Source: Turnera subulata (taxonomy: Eukaryota > Streptophyta > Magnoliopsida > Malpighiales > Passifloraceae). Taken from it: a stretch of DNA of 64,000 nt. The stretch covers positions 126,675-190,674 of the forward strand of contig JAKUCV010001420.1 of the NCBI GenBank assembly GCA_028386065.3, in the 5' to 3' direction. Shown piece by piece: positions 1-9,998 of the stretch (position 1 is its first letter; each line of letters starts with the position of its first letter). Below the pieces are notes generated by a model. That model ran no database searches. It had not been told where the DNA came from and worked only from the letters and a program-made list of their open reading frames with translations. A program made the position numbers and the translations under genes.

Positions 1-480
1 CATGGTTACTGAAAATATTGTAGAACAAAATAAATTGAAGTAGCTAAGTAGGGCTGTATCAGCGATCCTATCCCAAAAGATGGTGTGAAATGGCACCATA
101 TATTCAATAAATATGGAACCTGAATTTACCTTGCCTGATGCCTAATAAACGACTCTGATTGAGGCTCATTGTGAATTGGCCGCAGCTTATGACAAGCTAG
201 GCGAAACTTGAATTAGGAATCCACTACATCCTAGCATTTCCCTTCCTTGCAAAAACAGTTACTAGTATTGGTGCGAAAATTGGCACTCCTGTGAAATCTG
301 TATCAATTTGTGTGAGTTTGTTTCAGACTGTTGTTCCGGTTGGTTGGTGAAAATGCTAGCGGAAAATCAACAGTGATTGCATTGCTACAGAGATTTTATG
401 ATCCTTGTTCATACACTATACAGCTTCAGTTGAAGTGGTTAAGGAAGCAGATGTGGCTTGTGAGGCAAGAGCCTTTTTTG
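1..480 (+). pseudogene. ABCB transporter relic, copy A, 5' part
   Basis: Remnant of the second nucleotide-binding domain of a P-glycoprotein type (ABCB) transporter. Translation from 331 gives a degenerate Walker [10 protein letters not shown] (346-372), then [11 protein letters not shown], the family's standard continuation. The stretch [17 protein letters not shown] follows, matching the Q-loop region (usually [15 protein letters not shown]). The reading stops in the poly(T) of an inserted LINE at about 481, and the gene resumes at 4411. The non-coding part 1-330 is similar to 34250-34600 (shared words such as gaatttacc and aatccattacatcct), so both derive from one parent. There is no open frame over a full domain. 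The identity is clear from the motif order; loss of function is certain. Confidence 0.85.
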
Positions 481-630
481 TTTTTTTTTTTTTTTTTGAG
501 AAGACGATACAAGTTTTATTGATAATAAAGCATAGATAAGACAAGGTTATCGCCATCAGCATGATGGCAGTAAGCTTGTTATAGTACAGACTCTTTGCAA
601 GCTATACAAAACAAACCAGATTACAAGGAC

Positions 631-1990
631 TCATACGCACACAAATTTAACAGAAGTGCCACGCCAAGATTTCACACTTTCAGCGCATATGATCACTGCT
701 GACATATCAAAAGGGAAATCAGGGGTAGATGCTCTAATCCAAAGCAATGTTTTCATCAAAATGACCACAAATATAGATTCCCAGTCCGTCACTACATGTT
801 CAAATATAGCCTTGTTCCTTGCAAGCCAAATAGACCAAACTGTGGTGTAAAAAACTACCATCAATGTAGCACGTGCTTGGGACATACCCGCCAGCCCCAT
901 CCATTGTTCAAAAAACTCCTCAAGAGACTCTGGCAAGCACCATCGTACCCCCACCACTTGCACAACTTACTCCATAAGCACCATACAGGCCTGCATTGTA
1001 AAAAAAGATGGTCCCTGTCTTCCGTAAACTCACCACAAAAGGGGCATACAACTTCCTCCATTCTAATGATTCCATTACGAAGTAACATCAACATGACAGC
1101 TATACCATGATGCAAAGCCAACCAGAGGAAGCATTCGACTTTGAAGGGTGCACACCCGAGCCATACCCATGGCTTTTTAGATAACCGAAGAGTAATCCTT
1201 AAAGCACAATCCATAGCCTGACTTAACTGAGTATAATCCCTTCGGGCATTCGGTCCATCGCCACTGGTCGCTACTGTCAACTTTTAGCCGCACCTGGGCG
1301 ATGCAACTGTTAAACTGCTCCAAATGCTTTTCCTCCCAACTATACAATGTCCGCCTCCACGCTAACTTCCACACCCAATTCCCATCCTCCAAGAGCAGCA
1401 CATCCTTTATGACATCGTTTTTGTTGCATGAGATAGAATATAATTGTGGGAACATGTTTTTTAGGGCCCCCCTTCATGCCAATGGTCTGTCCACAGCCTA
1501 CATCTTCCCCCATCCCCCAAGGTCATCTTCATTTTACTATTCAAAGCCTCTCTATTACTTTCACATTCACTCCCTGCCTTGATGATGTTCCTCCACAGAC
1601 CCGAAACCGAATTGTCCTTAAACACAGGCCAGGAAGATTCAGATTCAGATTGGCTCAAGTAATTATTTCTTACTATCTCACACCAAGTCGGCACATCAGC
1701 TTCAGATGGGTGTAATACCACAAACTTCCACATCCACTTGAAAAGTAGACACCGATTTTTCACAAGAATATTTTCAATACCCATATCACCTCAAGCTTTT
1801 GGTTTGGCAATTTTGTCCCAGGCGATTATACACATTCTGCTCTTTCTCTACTTCCAGTCCAAAAAATTGCCTCTGAATGCTAACTATCTTCCTTGCGACC
1901 CCCACCGGTATTTGGAACATCGACAGGTAATTTACCGGCAAGTTGCTAAGGATAGCTCTAATGAGAGTCACCCTACCCCCTAGCGAGAGA
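631..1990 (-). pseudogene. LINE ORF2 C-terminal part (zf-RVT region), broken
   Basis: Consecutive minus-strand fragments in different frames give the usual end of a plant LINE ORF2: NYLSMFQIPVGVARKI (1786-1971), MGIENILVKNRCLLFKWMWK (1461-1784), then WLGCAPFKVECFLWLALHHG with the Cys-rich VCPFCGEFTEDRDHLFLQC (861-1280), and finally VWSIWLARNKAIFEHV (631-963). This is the zinc-binding zf-RVT domain, found after the polymerase in plant L1 elements. There is no RNase H domain after it. At least four frame changes show that it is dead. Confidence 0.8.
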
Positions 1991-2033
1991 AGTCTTCCTT
2001 TCCAGGTTGCTAGGCGGTTTTTTATGCGACTTA

Positions 2034-2998
2034 TTACCGGCTCCCAGGCTGACTTTTTCTCATATTGCTTCCCAATGGGAGCCCAAGATAGGTAATCGGT
2101 AAAAACTCAGATTTACTCAATAATTTACCCGCCAGCTCGCTTGTTCTTTGCTCAGAGATATTATTACCCACAACACTGCTTTTGTGGAAGTTTATGCTGA
2201 GACCTGAAAGTACTTCAAAGCACCTTAAGCATCTCTTCAAATTCAATAAAATACGAAAGATCATCCGGAGAAAAGAATAGGGTGTCGTCTGCGAATTGGA
2301 GTAAACAAGGTACCCCCCTGCCAACTGCCAAAGTCTAACACCTTGACCAATCCTTTTGATACAGCTTCATTAAATAAAACCGACAGACCTTAAGCAACCA
2401 TATTAAAAAGGAACGGGGATAATGGGTCGCCATGTTTCAGTCCCATATGAGTGACAAACTCCTCTGATGGACTGCCATTGATTAGGACTCCCATCCTTGC
2501 ATGATTAATACATCCCCAAACCCACTGCTACCACTTCCTTCCGAATCCCATTGCCTCCATTACTTCCATGAGAAATTCCATGACACAGAGTCATACGCTT
2601 TTCTAAAATCAATCTTCCATAAAACTGCCTTGTCATTCCTTTTCTTTAATTGATGCACCATCTCCGATGCCGAAAAGACACAATCTAGAGTTGACCTCCC
2701 TTCGATAAAAGCAAACTGATTGGGGCTGATAACATCCTTCATAACAGCCTTAATTCTCCTTGTCAGAACTTTTGCAATGATTTTATATACCCCGTGAATA
2801 AGAGTAATGGGTCGGAAGTCATCAGAGTGCTCTACATCTGATTTCTCTGGGATGACAGTGATGAACCTGCAATTGATTCCCTTCGGTAGGCGACCAGAAA
2901 AAAAGAAATCATTCACTAAATGCATGATATCATCACATAAGAGAGCCCAGGCCTTTTTGTAAAAATTGAAGTTGAAGCCGCCCGGCCCGGGGGCCTTG
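2034..2998 (-). pseudogene. LINE reverse transcriptase fragment
   Basis: Minus-strand polymerase relic. It starts at a degenerate APGP(D)GFNF motif near 2990 and continues through GRLPKGINCRFITVIPEK, FRPITLIHGVYKIIAKVL, NQFAFIEGRSTLDCVF and KIDFRKAYDSVSW (catalytic aspartate block A), all typical of L1-type reverse transcriptases. After a frame change, LRCFEVLSGLSINFHKS and LPITYLGLPLG (2034-2324) are the blocks following the catalytic centre. Upstream it joins directly to a Copia LTR relic rather than to an endonuclease. Confidence 0.85.
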
Positions 2999-3008
2999 TC
3001 ATAATGAT

Positions 3009-3508
3009 GAAAGATAATGGGCCAATGTGTTGGCCATTATTCCTATTGTCTCTTAGCACTAATTGGAGTAGAGTAATCAGAAAACTCTAGTCTTCTTCTT
3101 CATCACTTGAGTCTAAAAAATTCAGAGCATTCACCCTAGAGAAAGCTTAAGAGAGTCTTGAGTTTCAGACCATACACCTTCTTTGAGAAAGAAGAGAGAA
3201 ACACCACAAACAACAGCTCCCAGAAACCTGCTGCTAGCACCAGTTCGGGAGAGCTCGAGGTTGGAGATCATGAGACGATTCCCGGCCAACAGTCACGGTT
3301 CGTGTGGATACCGTAGAGGAGCGAGATCGTTTTCTGGCTCTTGCTGATTCGCACCTTCAGTTGGGTTAAAATCCTAACCGTTACAGGCACGTAAAAATTC
3401 TTATAACTCGGTTCAGCTATCTTCACTTGGATCCTCCATGTGTATCCGGTTTTTCCGCTGCGTTTATGTTTGCATTTGAGTGTCAACTGCATGTTCCGAA
3501 TACTTACA
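3009..3508 (+). repeat. Truncated Copia LTR relic inside the LINE
   Basis: This block is a diverged copy of the 3' half of the Copia LTR seen in full at 61645-62158. Shared landmarks in order: ttggccatt, gcactaattgg, gaaagagaga, tagctagcac-type sequence, ggttcgtgtggataccgtag, cttcacttggatcctcc, tttttccgctgc and the end atacttaca. The 5' part of the LTR (TGTTAG...) is absent. It replaces the LINE sequence between ORF1 and reverse transcriptase. I cannot tell whether it is a solo LTR that decayed or the end of a larger insertion and deletion. Confidence 0.8.
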
Positions 3509-3514
3509 GTTACC

Positions 3515-4403
3515 CCCCAGACGTTTCACCTCCACCACCGTATTTGTAATATATGTAAAGCTCTTAGATATCTCCGAGACCTCAATCCCATCCTTAATCA
3601 TCCCAAACGCATATGCTTTAAGTTGGTTCATACATGTTTCCGTCGGGTTGAAAGTAAAGGACCTGTCACAATTCATGGGTGGCCAGCCAGGTTGCGCCGG
3701 AGTCGTACCCTGCTCCTTTTGATAATCTGTAGTAACGACCTGAACATAGGTGCGCCCCTTTCTTGTCTTTGAACTCGTGAAGAGCCTCCTGTTTATGTTG
3801 CTGCTTCCAGACTGAGAGCTGGTCCATCCTCCCTTTCTGTTTGTTGCTGCACTGACGTTGAGCAGGCCGTTAATATTTCTGGAGCCGTTAATCTTTCCCA
3901 CAATTTCATTAACATCTCCCCTGTGTTCAAACCTCACAAAACCATACCTGATGCCTTTCCCATGTTAGTTTGGCAGGTATGAAAACATCTAGAACCACTC
4001 CTACTCTAGACATCTCCTTGAAAACATCAGCCGCCTGCCATCCGCGCGGCAGATTCTCAACAAATACGCTCACAGCTTCCAACCTATCTAACGCCCTCTG
4101 AACATGCTCCCTCGACCACTTAGAGATGAAGGATGGTTTCTGCTTCAGGTTATGATCTCTGCTAGCATCTTGTAGTGGTCTCCTTGATGAGCCGCCTTCG
4201 CCCTTCTTAGTCCCCTCAGTAAAGTCGCCCTTCTTCATTCCAAGGTTGAATAATTTTTTGGGTGGTTGTGTTTGACGGTGAAAGTCGTACAGGTATGGGT
4301 GAAAGGTGGGTGTAGTATGAGATGTGTAGGCTGCGTGCGGTGTGATGAAGGTGTTTGGGATGGTGTTTGGGGGCTGAGGGATGGGTGGTTGTTGTTTTCC
4401 CAT
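3515..4403 (-). pseudogene. LINE ORF1 relic (RRM-like)
   Basis: Minus-strand ORF1 of the 481-4410 LINE. The likely start is the ATG at 4401-4403 (MGKQQPPIPQPP...), because residues upstream in the open frame are antisense ABC sequence. A proline-rich leader is followed by SKWSREHVQRALDRLEAVSV and VFVENLPRGWQAADVFKEM, the first half of an RRM-like domain. A frameshift near 3930 leads to MRFEHRGDVNEIVGKINGS, the second half. It binds RNA in working elements; here it is broken. Confidence 0.75.
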
Positions 4404-4410
4404 TTTTAGG

Positions 4411-4930
4411 AATGCGACAATTGCATATGGGAAAGGAAGAGATAGCAACAGAGGTTGGCCAATGCCCACAAGTCTAACTGCCAGGTGAATTTGACTAAAC
4501 CATCAAGCTTCCCCTTTCTTTTTCTAAAATTAGCAATTTGAAACTCAGAATGCCGTTGAACTATTTATCCAAAAAACACTAGTTGCAATTCGCTTTGATG
4601 AACATCAAAGAAGGTGTCTATGCGTGGTTGGTAGCACTTCACAAGAGTTCTGAAACTACATGAGCTTAATTNATGGGAAAGGAAGAGATAGCAACAGAGG
4701 TTGGCCAATGCCCACAAGTCTAACTGCCAGGTGAATTTGACTAAACCATCAAGCTTCCCCTTTCTTTTTCTAAAATTAGCAATTTGAAACTCAGAATGCC
4801 GTTGAACTATTTATCCAAAAAACACTAGTTGCAATTCGCTTTGATGAACATCAAAGAAGGTGTCTATGCGTGGTTGGTAGCACTTCACAAGAGTTCTGAA
4901 ACTACATGAGCTTAATTGCTTGCAACTCTT
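4411..4930 (+). pseudogene. ABCB transporter relic, copy A, 3' part
   Basis: Continuation of the ABC relic after the [14 protein letters not shown] (4415-4446) corresponds to the NIAYGKEG region after the Q-loop. Intron-like sequence follows, then ALMNIKEGVYAWLVALH (from about 4594), the family C-terminus (usually NIKDGFYASLVALH). The ABC signature and Walker B exon is missing. The segment appears twice because of an assembly join at 4672. The same structure occurs at 34770-35300. Confidence 0.8.
4427..4917. repeat. 245-bp exact direct repeat across a single N (assembly join)
   Basis: Positions 4427-4671 and 4673-4917 read the same, and they are separated by one N at 4672. An exact recent duplication joined by one unknown base is best explained by two contigs that overlap but were not merged. 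The real locus probably holds one copy. Confidence 0.85.
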
Positions 4931-5849
4931 CTCTTTCCAAAGCAAAGGATTCAACGGGTAACTTGATACTAAACTTCAGGAAAGAAAGAAAATGAATAAG
5001 GGCAGGATTATGGTGTATTAACAGCTGCATGGAAATGGCTGGATGGGAAGAAACTGCTATCCTACTAGTATATATATAGCTATACTGGATACAAATAATT
5101 TATGAAAACCAAGACCACCTTACTGTTTCCCAAGCAGCGAACACTACAAGAAAAGCTTGTTTTCGTTGCAAAATTTGTTGTCACTAAACTTCAATTGTTG
5201 TCATTAAAATATAATAGTGACAAGATAAGAGTTATTACATATACCTCTGTAACTAAAAGTAATGAAAAAAGTTGTCACAATAAACATAGTAGATCTATGA
5301 CAAGGGAAGAAATTGCTATCCTACTAGTATATAGCTATACTGGATACAAATAATTTATGAAAACCAAGACCACCTTACTGTTTCCCAAGCAGCCAATTAG
5401 TAGCTTCCATCTGAAGCCTTCAACAACACCAAAACCTTTTCTATTTACGCATTTGTCTATTTCTTTCTATTAATTATCTGAAGTTTCAGGATTGGCCACA
5501 AATGGTTCGGTTTATAAGTATAAGCCAGAAACAAGAAAAGATCAAGATCAAACAAAACTAGCAATAGAGATTGGCACGGAGTGACGGCAATATGAAAAAT
5601 CCTAGGATCCGGCTCTTAATTTTGTCTACTTAAACATAATTATCATTCTCAACAAGCTAAACCAAAGGAAGTGCTAGCAATATATTTATCAAAGGTAATA
5701 GAATTCTCAATCTGCTTAAGTTTATCCTTCCCAACAGCCAAACCAAAATAAAAAACAACTAAATCTATATAGAATAAAAAATTCAGTACAAAGCCAAAAT
5801 TTTTATAAAATGAAAGGACTTGTTAAACCATCCTTTGTTTTTTGTTCAA
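4931..5849. other. Spacer between ABC relic and F-box A, with a CACTA-type end
   Basis: There is no supported gene here. At 5142-5154 the sequence cactacaagaaaa matches the terminal inverted repeat typical of CACTA (En/Spm) elements. No matching opposite end was seen, so it is a fragment. About 87 bp (5053-5140) recurs at 5308-5394 on the other side of this fragment. The rest, 5400-5849, is similar to the spacer of copy D (35580-36083), including words such as aagcagccaa and agcaatagagattggc. Confidence 0.55.
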
Positions 5850-7014
5850 TCATGTTTGGAAATCTACCTCACTAGCAGCTGGATAGGGAGAGGTGAGTGC
5901 CTCTGTATAGGGAATGGATGAATCTTTTTTGTAAAATTTGTACTGCTTTCTCCCTCCCTCCACTGCATCATCTTCTCCATGATTATTGTTCCATTGGAGT
6001 ATTTCCGTCTGCCCTTTTGAACGGAAGTAGAGCATCATGTATCCACGATCCTTTACAGCGGGGGGTATGAAATTGCACTCATATTCAACAATTACTGATT
6101 CAGAAGGTCCTGATTCAATATATTGAAGTACCGGTTCAGAAGGTTCTGATTCAATATATTGAATGAAAGGAACCCAGTCTCCATGTTCCTTCATCACCCA
6201 AACAACCCTCTCTCTATTACTTTGCATTGGGCGCCAACACATGCACAGATATTCTCCAACAATTCCCATGCTAACATGTTCATAAGATCGATCCATAACT
6301 GGGGGTCGGACATCAGAAAACTTCTCCTCCTCCAAATCAAAAGTAATGATCCTCTTGCCGGTCCGACTTTCCCAATGAAGTGCACCATTCAAGTAAAGAC
6401 CCTTGCCCCCTTGTTCAAGCAGGTGCAAGTATCTGCTAAGATTTTCCACCTTTTTCCAGGAGCCTGTCTTCAGTGAGAAGATTTGAACTATAGTTAAACG
6501 ATCTTCCGGAACAGGAGCATGAGCGCAATGTGCAGCTAGAAAGACCTTATAATCATCACCAACCGAATCATGTCCAAAACCATACGCTAGAAGCACAAGA
6601 CCATAATGATCAAGATCGAATGTATATTCAGGGTGTGGCAATTTTCTATAGACACCCGTAAAAGGATTCCACACAGCGATGCCCCTATAGTTGTGATATC
6701 CTGCATATTGAGCTACACAAACTAATCCATTGCACGATCCTACAAATCTTACAAAGTCTCTTGCTGTTGGAAACCATACCTCGTCGTTCTTACTTTGGCC
6801 CTACAGGATTGTACTTCTTGTAATGATGTAGGAGTTTTTGGACGTTGATCTCCGGCGGTGACGACCTGGATCTCAATTTGTGGAACTCTACACTGACCAA
6901 CAAAGACGACCATGACTTGGAGACGGACCTAAATCGATGAATGGACTGCTGAGGTAACAGCGCTAGTATCTCCTCCACAATTTCTGGTAGTAATCTGAGG
7001 TTTGCTGCTCCCAT
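5850..7014 (-). pseudogene. F-box protein (CPR1-like), copy A, one frameshift
   Basis: Would encode the substrate receptor of an SCF ubiquitin ligase. The F-box domain is at the N-terminus (MGAANLRLLPEIVEEILALL, then SIHRFRSVSKSWSSLLVS). An F-box associated (FBA) domain follows: VWNPFTGVYRKLP, YGFGHDSVGDDYKVFLA, IFSLKTGSWKKVE, GALHWESRTGK, FDLEEEKFSDV, MGIVGEYLCMC, VVWVMKEHGDW. The C-terminus is IPYTEALTSPYP. Compared with the intact copy at 36084-37301, a deletion of about 55-60 bp near 6800 shifts the frame after KKYNPVG, so translation ends at 6790; the rest of the frame (5850-6674 and upstream) is open. It also has a duplicated ESEPSEPVLQYIESGPSESV segment. It may be transcribed but cannot give a full protein. 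Confidence 0.85.
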
Positions 7015-7300
7015 TTTAAGAGCTATTAAAAAACGTTGGTGCCCCTTTCTCCGTAGTCACACACTTTGGTGTTTTACTATTACCCTAATGATAAACTCTG
7101 GTTTCTCTACAATTAATTTATATGGACGACGCTTATATATATCCAACAAGACAAGCACTCCTTAACCCTAGAAGGAATTGGACTAACACGAACAGATTCA
7201 TTATCGCGAACCGCCTACTTGTTATAATTATACAATTTCGTAATATTGGTTGCATAACGGATAAACAATTCTGGGAGTACTATTATTTTTAGTCATTTCT
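7015..7300 (-). promoter_or_regulatory. Conserved 5' flank of the F-box copies
   Basis: The upstream sequence of F-box A recurs upstream of copies B (11107-11197 plus 14439-14600), D (37302-37710) and at 63835-63955. Shared words include cacactttggtgttttacta, aatgataaactctg, gacaagacaagcactcctta, atcgcgaaccgcctacttg and tataattatacaatttcgta. On the minus strand tatatataag (about 7133-7143) is a possible TATA box, some 120 bp before the ATG. A promoter role is inferred from position and conservation only. Confidence 0.45.
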
Positions 7301-7369
7301 CAATCAAGTCCTATAATTCTTTTTCTAATTAATCAGGTCCTATTATTTGGAAGCTTTTATCAAATAAGT

Positions 7370-8390
7370 TTTATCGTTCAATTTTGATGAGTTGATCGTT
7401 ATCATATTACATGGCATAGTGCTGCTGATGTGTCCAAATGTTCAAATCATTACGACTTGATTGATAAATTAAAAAAATTATAGGACTCAATTAAGATCTT
7501 TTTTATAAATTATAGGACTTTTAAAGGTATTAAGCCCTAAAATTTTGGAATTCTTAATTACAAATTTTAACTACAAACCTGGATTTCTAAAGTAATTGAT
7601 TTTAAATTTTAAATTCTTAAACTCTAAAATAATACTAAAACCTTAAACACTAACATTCTAAATCTTAAATTCTTCACTTAAAATATTAAATTTTTGCATT
7701 TTCAAAGACTTTATATCCACTTTAAAAGCATAACTCCTAAAATCTTAAATCTCTAAATTATAAAATCTTAAATCCCAAAAGCCCTAAACCTCAAAATCAT
7801 AAATCCTAAAATTCTAATTCTTAATGACCTAGAACCTTAACTTTAAATATTAAACCCTAAAATCAAATTTTAGAATATACTTTGAGATGGTTCATGCTGA
7901 ATGAATTAATAATTATTTTAAATAAGTAATTGAGATTTTAAAATATTTAGGACTTGTATGTAACCTATTTATAATGTTAAGGTTAGGATTTATGACATTA
8001 TGATTTAGAATTTATAATTTAGAGTTTAAAGATTAATGATATAGGATTTTAGAGTTTAGTGCTTTTGATTATAAATTTATAATTTTAGTATCATAAAATT
8101 TTGAGTTATAAGGTTAGCACTTTAAAGATTAAAAATTTAATAACTTAAGCTTTAAATTTTTAATATTTAGGAGTTTAAGATTTTTTAATTTGAAATTTTT
8201 TGAAGTCTTGTAATTTATAAATAATTTCTAATTAAGTCTTACAATTTTAAAATTTTATCATTCAAATTCCATAATTTTTTGATTTGGTTAATCAAGTACT
8301 AGTGACATGGACTTCAAATATGTCAGCACATCATGTGTGCATGCCACATCATAAGATTACGGCCAACTCAGTGAAATTGGATGAAAAATG
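7370..8390. mobile_element. Fold-back (long inverted repeat) element with telomere-like AT core
   Basis: The left arm (about 7370-7530) and the right arm (about 8200-8390) are diverged inverted copies. The right arm read on minus gives tttcactgagttggccgtaatc...gatgtggca...acttgatt...aaattatgga, matching ttttgatgagttgatcgttatc...catggcata...acttgattga...aaattatagg on the left. The core (7530-8200) is made of short words like ccctaaa and aaatcctaaa on one side and taggattta and ttagagttta on the other, so it folds as well. There are no open frames. Its class is unclear, possibly a non-autonomous Mutator-like element; exact ends are uncertain. Confidence 0.5.
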
Positions 8391-8461
8391 GAAGTGATGA
8401 GGGTAGCAAGATCATCATACTCATCCGGAAGGCAATCTAAGACTTGCATAATAATATCATC

Positions 8462-8554
8462 ATCACTTAAACTAAGCCTAACCTGAATCTATGAATGGAC
8501 TCATTGGGTAACAACACTAGTATCTCCTCCACCATTTCTAATGGTAATCTAAGA
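8462..8554 (-). pseudogene. F-box N-terminus fragment
   Basis: The minus strand gives NLRLPLEMVEEILVLLPNES and then IHRFRLGLV before a stop, the first 30 or so residues of the local F-box family. The presumed ATG is out of frame by a short indel. The flank 8555-8715 is like 29560-29765, upstream of the F-box at 29061-29546 (ttaggcataattatttatta). It therefore belongs to that second F-box subgroup rather than to the copies with QQSIH. The rest of the gene is gone. Confidence 0.75.
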
Positions 8555-8723
8555 TTTCTCCCATTGTGGCACCTTCTTCGGCATGGGTTAGGGTTTTGTG
8601 AGAAATGGAGGCAAATTGCCCTAAATATTTTGGTGTTTTAATTAGAAGACATTGAGCTAATTAATCCATGATTATTAGGCATAATTATTTATTAAGAATG
8701 GCCAACTTTTGTGATGTAAATAT

Positions 8724-9196
8724 CAAGGTTATCAAAACCAGACCGGACCGACCAGTCCGGCTTGACATTGTTTTTGGCTTGTTTTCATAACCAGCAAGAA
8801 CAGGGTGAACCGGCCGGACCGTTTATGGTTTTTACCGGTTAAACCAGCTCCTCCAAGTCTAAATTTAAAATTTATTGTTGAAGACTTGAATCTTTGACCT
8901 CCTCCTCATATTTATAACCTCCAACCAGCTAGGCTACTAAAAGTTAATATTTATTTTACATAAAGTTTATTATAGATTAAAATTTATTTTATTTTGTATT
9001 TTTTAACATAAAAAGTATATATATTTTAAAATTTTAATACATAATAAATTAATCTATAAAGATGAAATTACTCAAGCACTAATTTGTATAAAATTTATCT
9101 TACTTTAACAAAACAGTCGAACTCCGGTCGGATCCCCGATTTCCTAAAACATTCCCTTCGCGGGTTCATTGCCCGGTGCGGGTTTTCAAAACCTTG
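8724..9196. mobile_element. hAT-type non-autonomous element (MITE), 473 bp
   Basis: Terminal inverted repeats are caaggttatcaaaacc (8724-8739) and its inverse ggttttcaaaaccttg (9181-9196), 14 of 16 matching. An 8-bp target duplication gtaaatat flanks them (8716-8723 and 9197-9204), the length expected for hAT transposons. The inside has GC-rich parts near both ends (gaccggaccgaccagtccgg near 8741; cccggtgcggg near 9172) and an AT-rich middle, with no coding capacity. Confidence 0.85.
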
Positions 9197-9387
9197 GTAA
9201 ATATACGGAATGATAGACTGCCTGTTTCGAGGAAAAGGCTGACGCTCCTTTCCCCATACCAGTAAAAAAAAAAAGAAAGAATAAATTGTTAACTCAGAAA
9301 AGTTTTAGACACATGTGATGTCACAACTATATAGTTAAACTCTGATTTGATTTTTTTATAATAAGTACTGAATATAACATAGTTAAA

Positions 9388-9650
9388 GTTAGGCAGAAGG
9401 CTTTGTTTGGCTTGCATAAAACGATGACTCAGAAGTATATAGGCAACAACTTAGTTGCATATCAACTATATATAACATAAACAACAATAAAAATGAATGA
9501 ACTCTGCTGCTAGCGGCTTCTTCTGTATTTTCAATGGTAGGCTGAAAGTCAAAGATAGACCTAAGTGATGAATCAGAAATCACATTGGAAGATGTCAAGA
9601 GAGAAATTGAGCTTCAACATGGCATGGAATTAAGGCAGAAACAAGTAATT
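9388..9650 (+). pseudogene. ABCB transporter relic, copy B
   Basis: Plus-strand coding remnant from just before the second nucleotide-binding domain. KSKIDLSDESEITLEDVKRE then IELQH (about 9550-9622) matches the ABCB segment usually written KSKIDPSDESG...GDIELQH. Upstream SAASGFFCIF in a shifted frame matches the AAS...IF element. No Walker A follows. The block 9388-9650 is nearly the same as 29928-30160. Confidence 0.8.
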
Positions 9651-9998
9651 CGAAGAAAAGATCAAAGATCAAACAAAAATAACAACAGAGATTGGCATGG
9701 AGTTACAGCAATATGAAAAATCCTAGGATCCAGCTCTTAATCCACCTCAATTTTGTCTACTTAAACATAATTAATTATCCTTCCCAACAAGCCAAAGAAA
9801 AGGAAGTGCATGGAAGGAAGTGCTACCAATATACCTATCAAAGGTAATTTAATTCTCAATCTGCTTAAGTATATATCCTTCTATTCAACAATGCTACCAA
9901 ACATTCATTACAAAGCCAGATTTTTTAAAAACTATCAGGACTAGGATTTTAACCCACCTGTTTGACTTGTTAAACCATCCTTTATTTTTTTAATTCAA
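9651..9998. other. Spacer of the ABC/F-box unit, copy B
   Basis: No gene seen. It is similar to the same spacers at 5500-5849, 30161-30453 and 35750-36083 (shared words: gagattggc, atatgaaaaatcctagg, cacctcaattttgtctactt). It probably includes the 3' UTR of the F-box gene. Confidence 0.6.

Larger units (their letters stand above)
481..4410 (-). mobile_element. LINE (L1-type) retrotransposon relic, inserted in ABC copy A
   Basis: Minus-strand non-LTR element. Its poly(A) tail appears as a run of T at about 482-497 and its 5' end is near 4410, where ABC transporter coding resumes. In order from its 5' end: ORF1 with an RRM-like domain, a Copia LTR relic (3009-3508), reverse transcriptase from the APGP motif, and a zf-RVT type C-terminus. 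The apurinic endonuclease domain is missing altogether. Many stops and frameshifts break it. I see no convincing target-site duplication, so a small deletion probably accompanied insertion or followed it. The related LINE at 15889-21729 shows the full domain order. Confidence 0.85.

Noticed and set aside
331..522. Open frame ending in a phenylalanine run as a small gene
   Set aside because: It is the ABC relic running into the poly(T) of the LINE; the Phe run is translated poly(A) tail.
7530..8200. Interstitial telomere array
   Set aside because: ccctaaa words are scattered, degenerate and present in both directions; no run of exact repeats.
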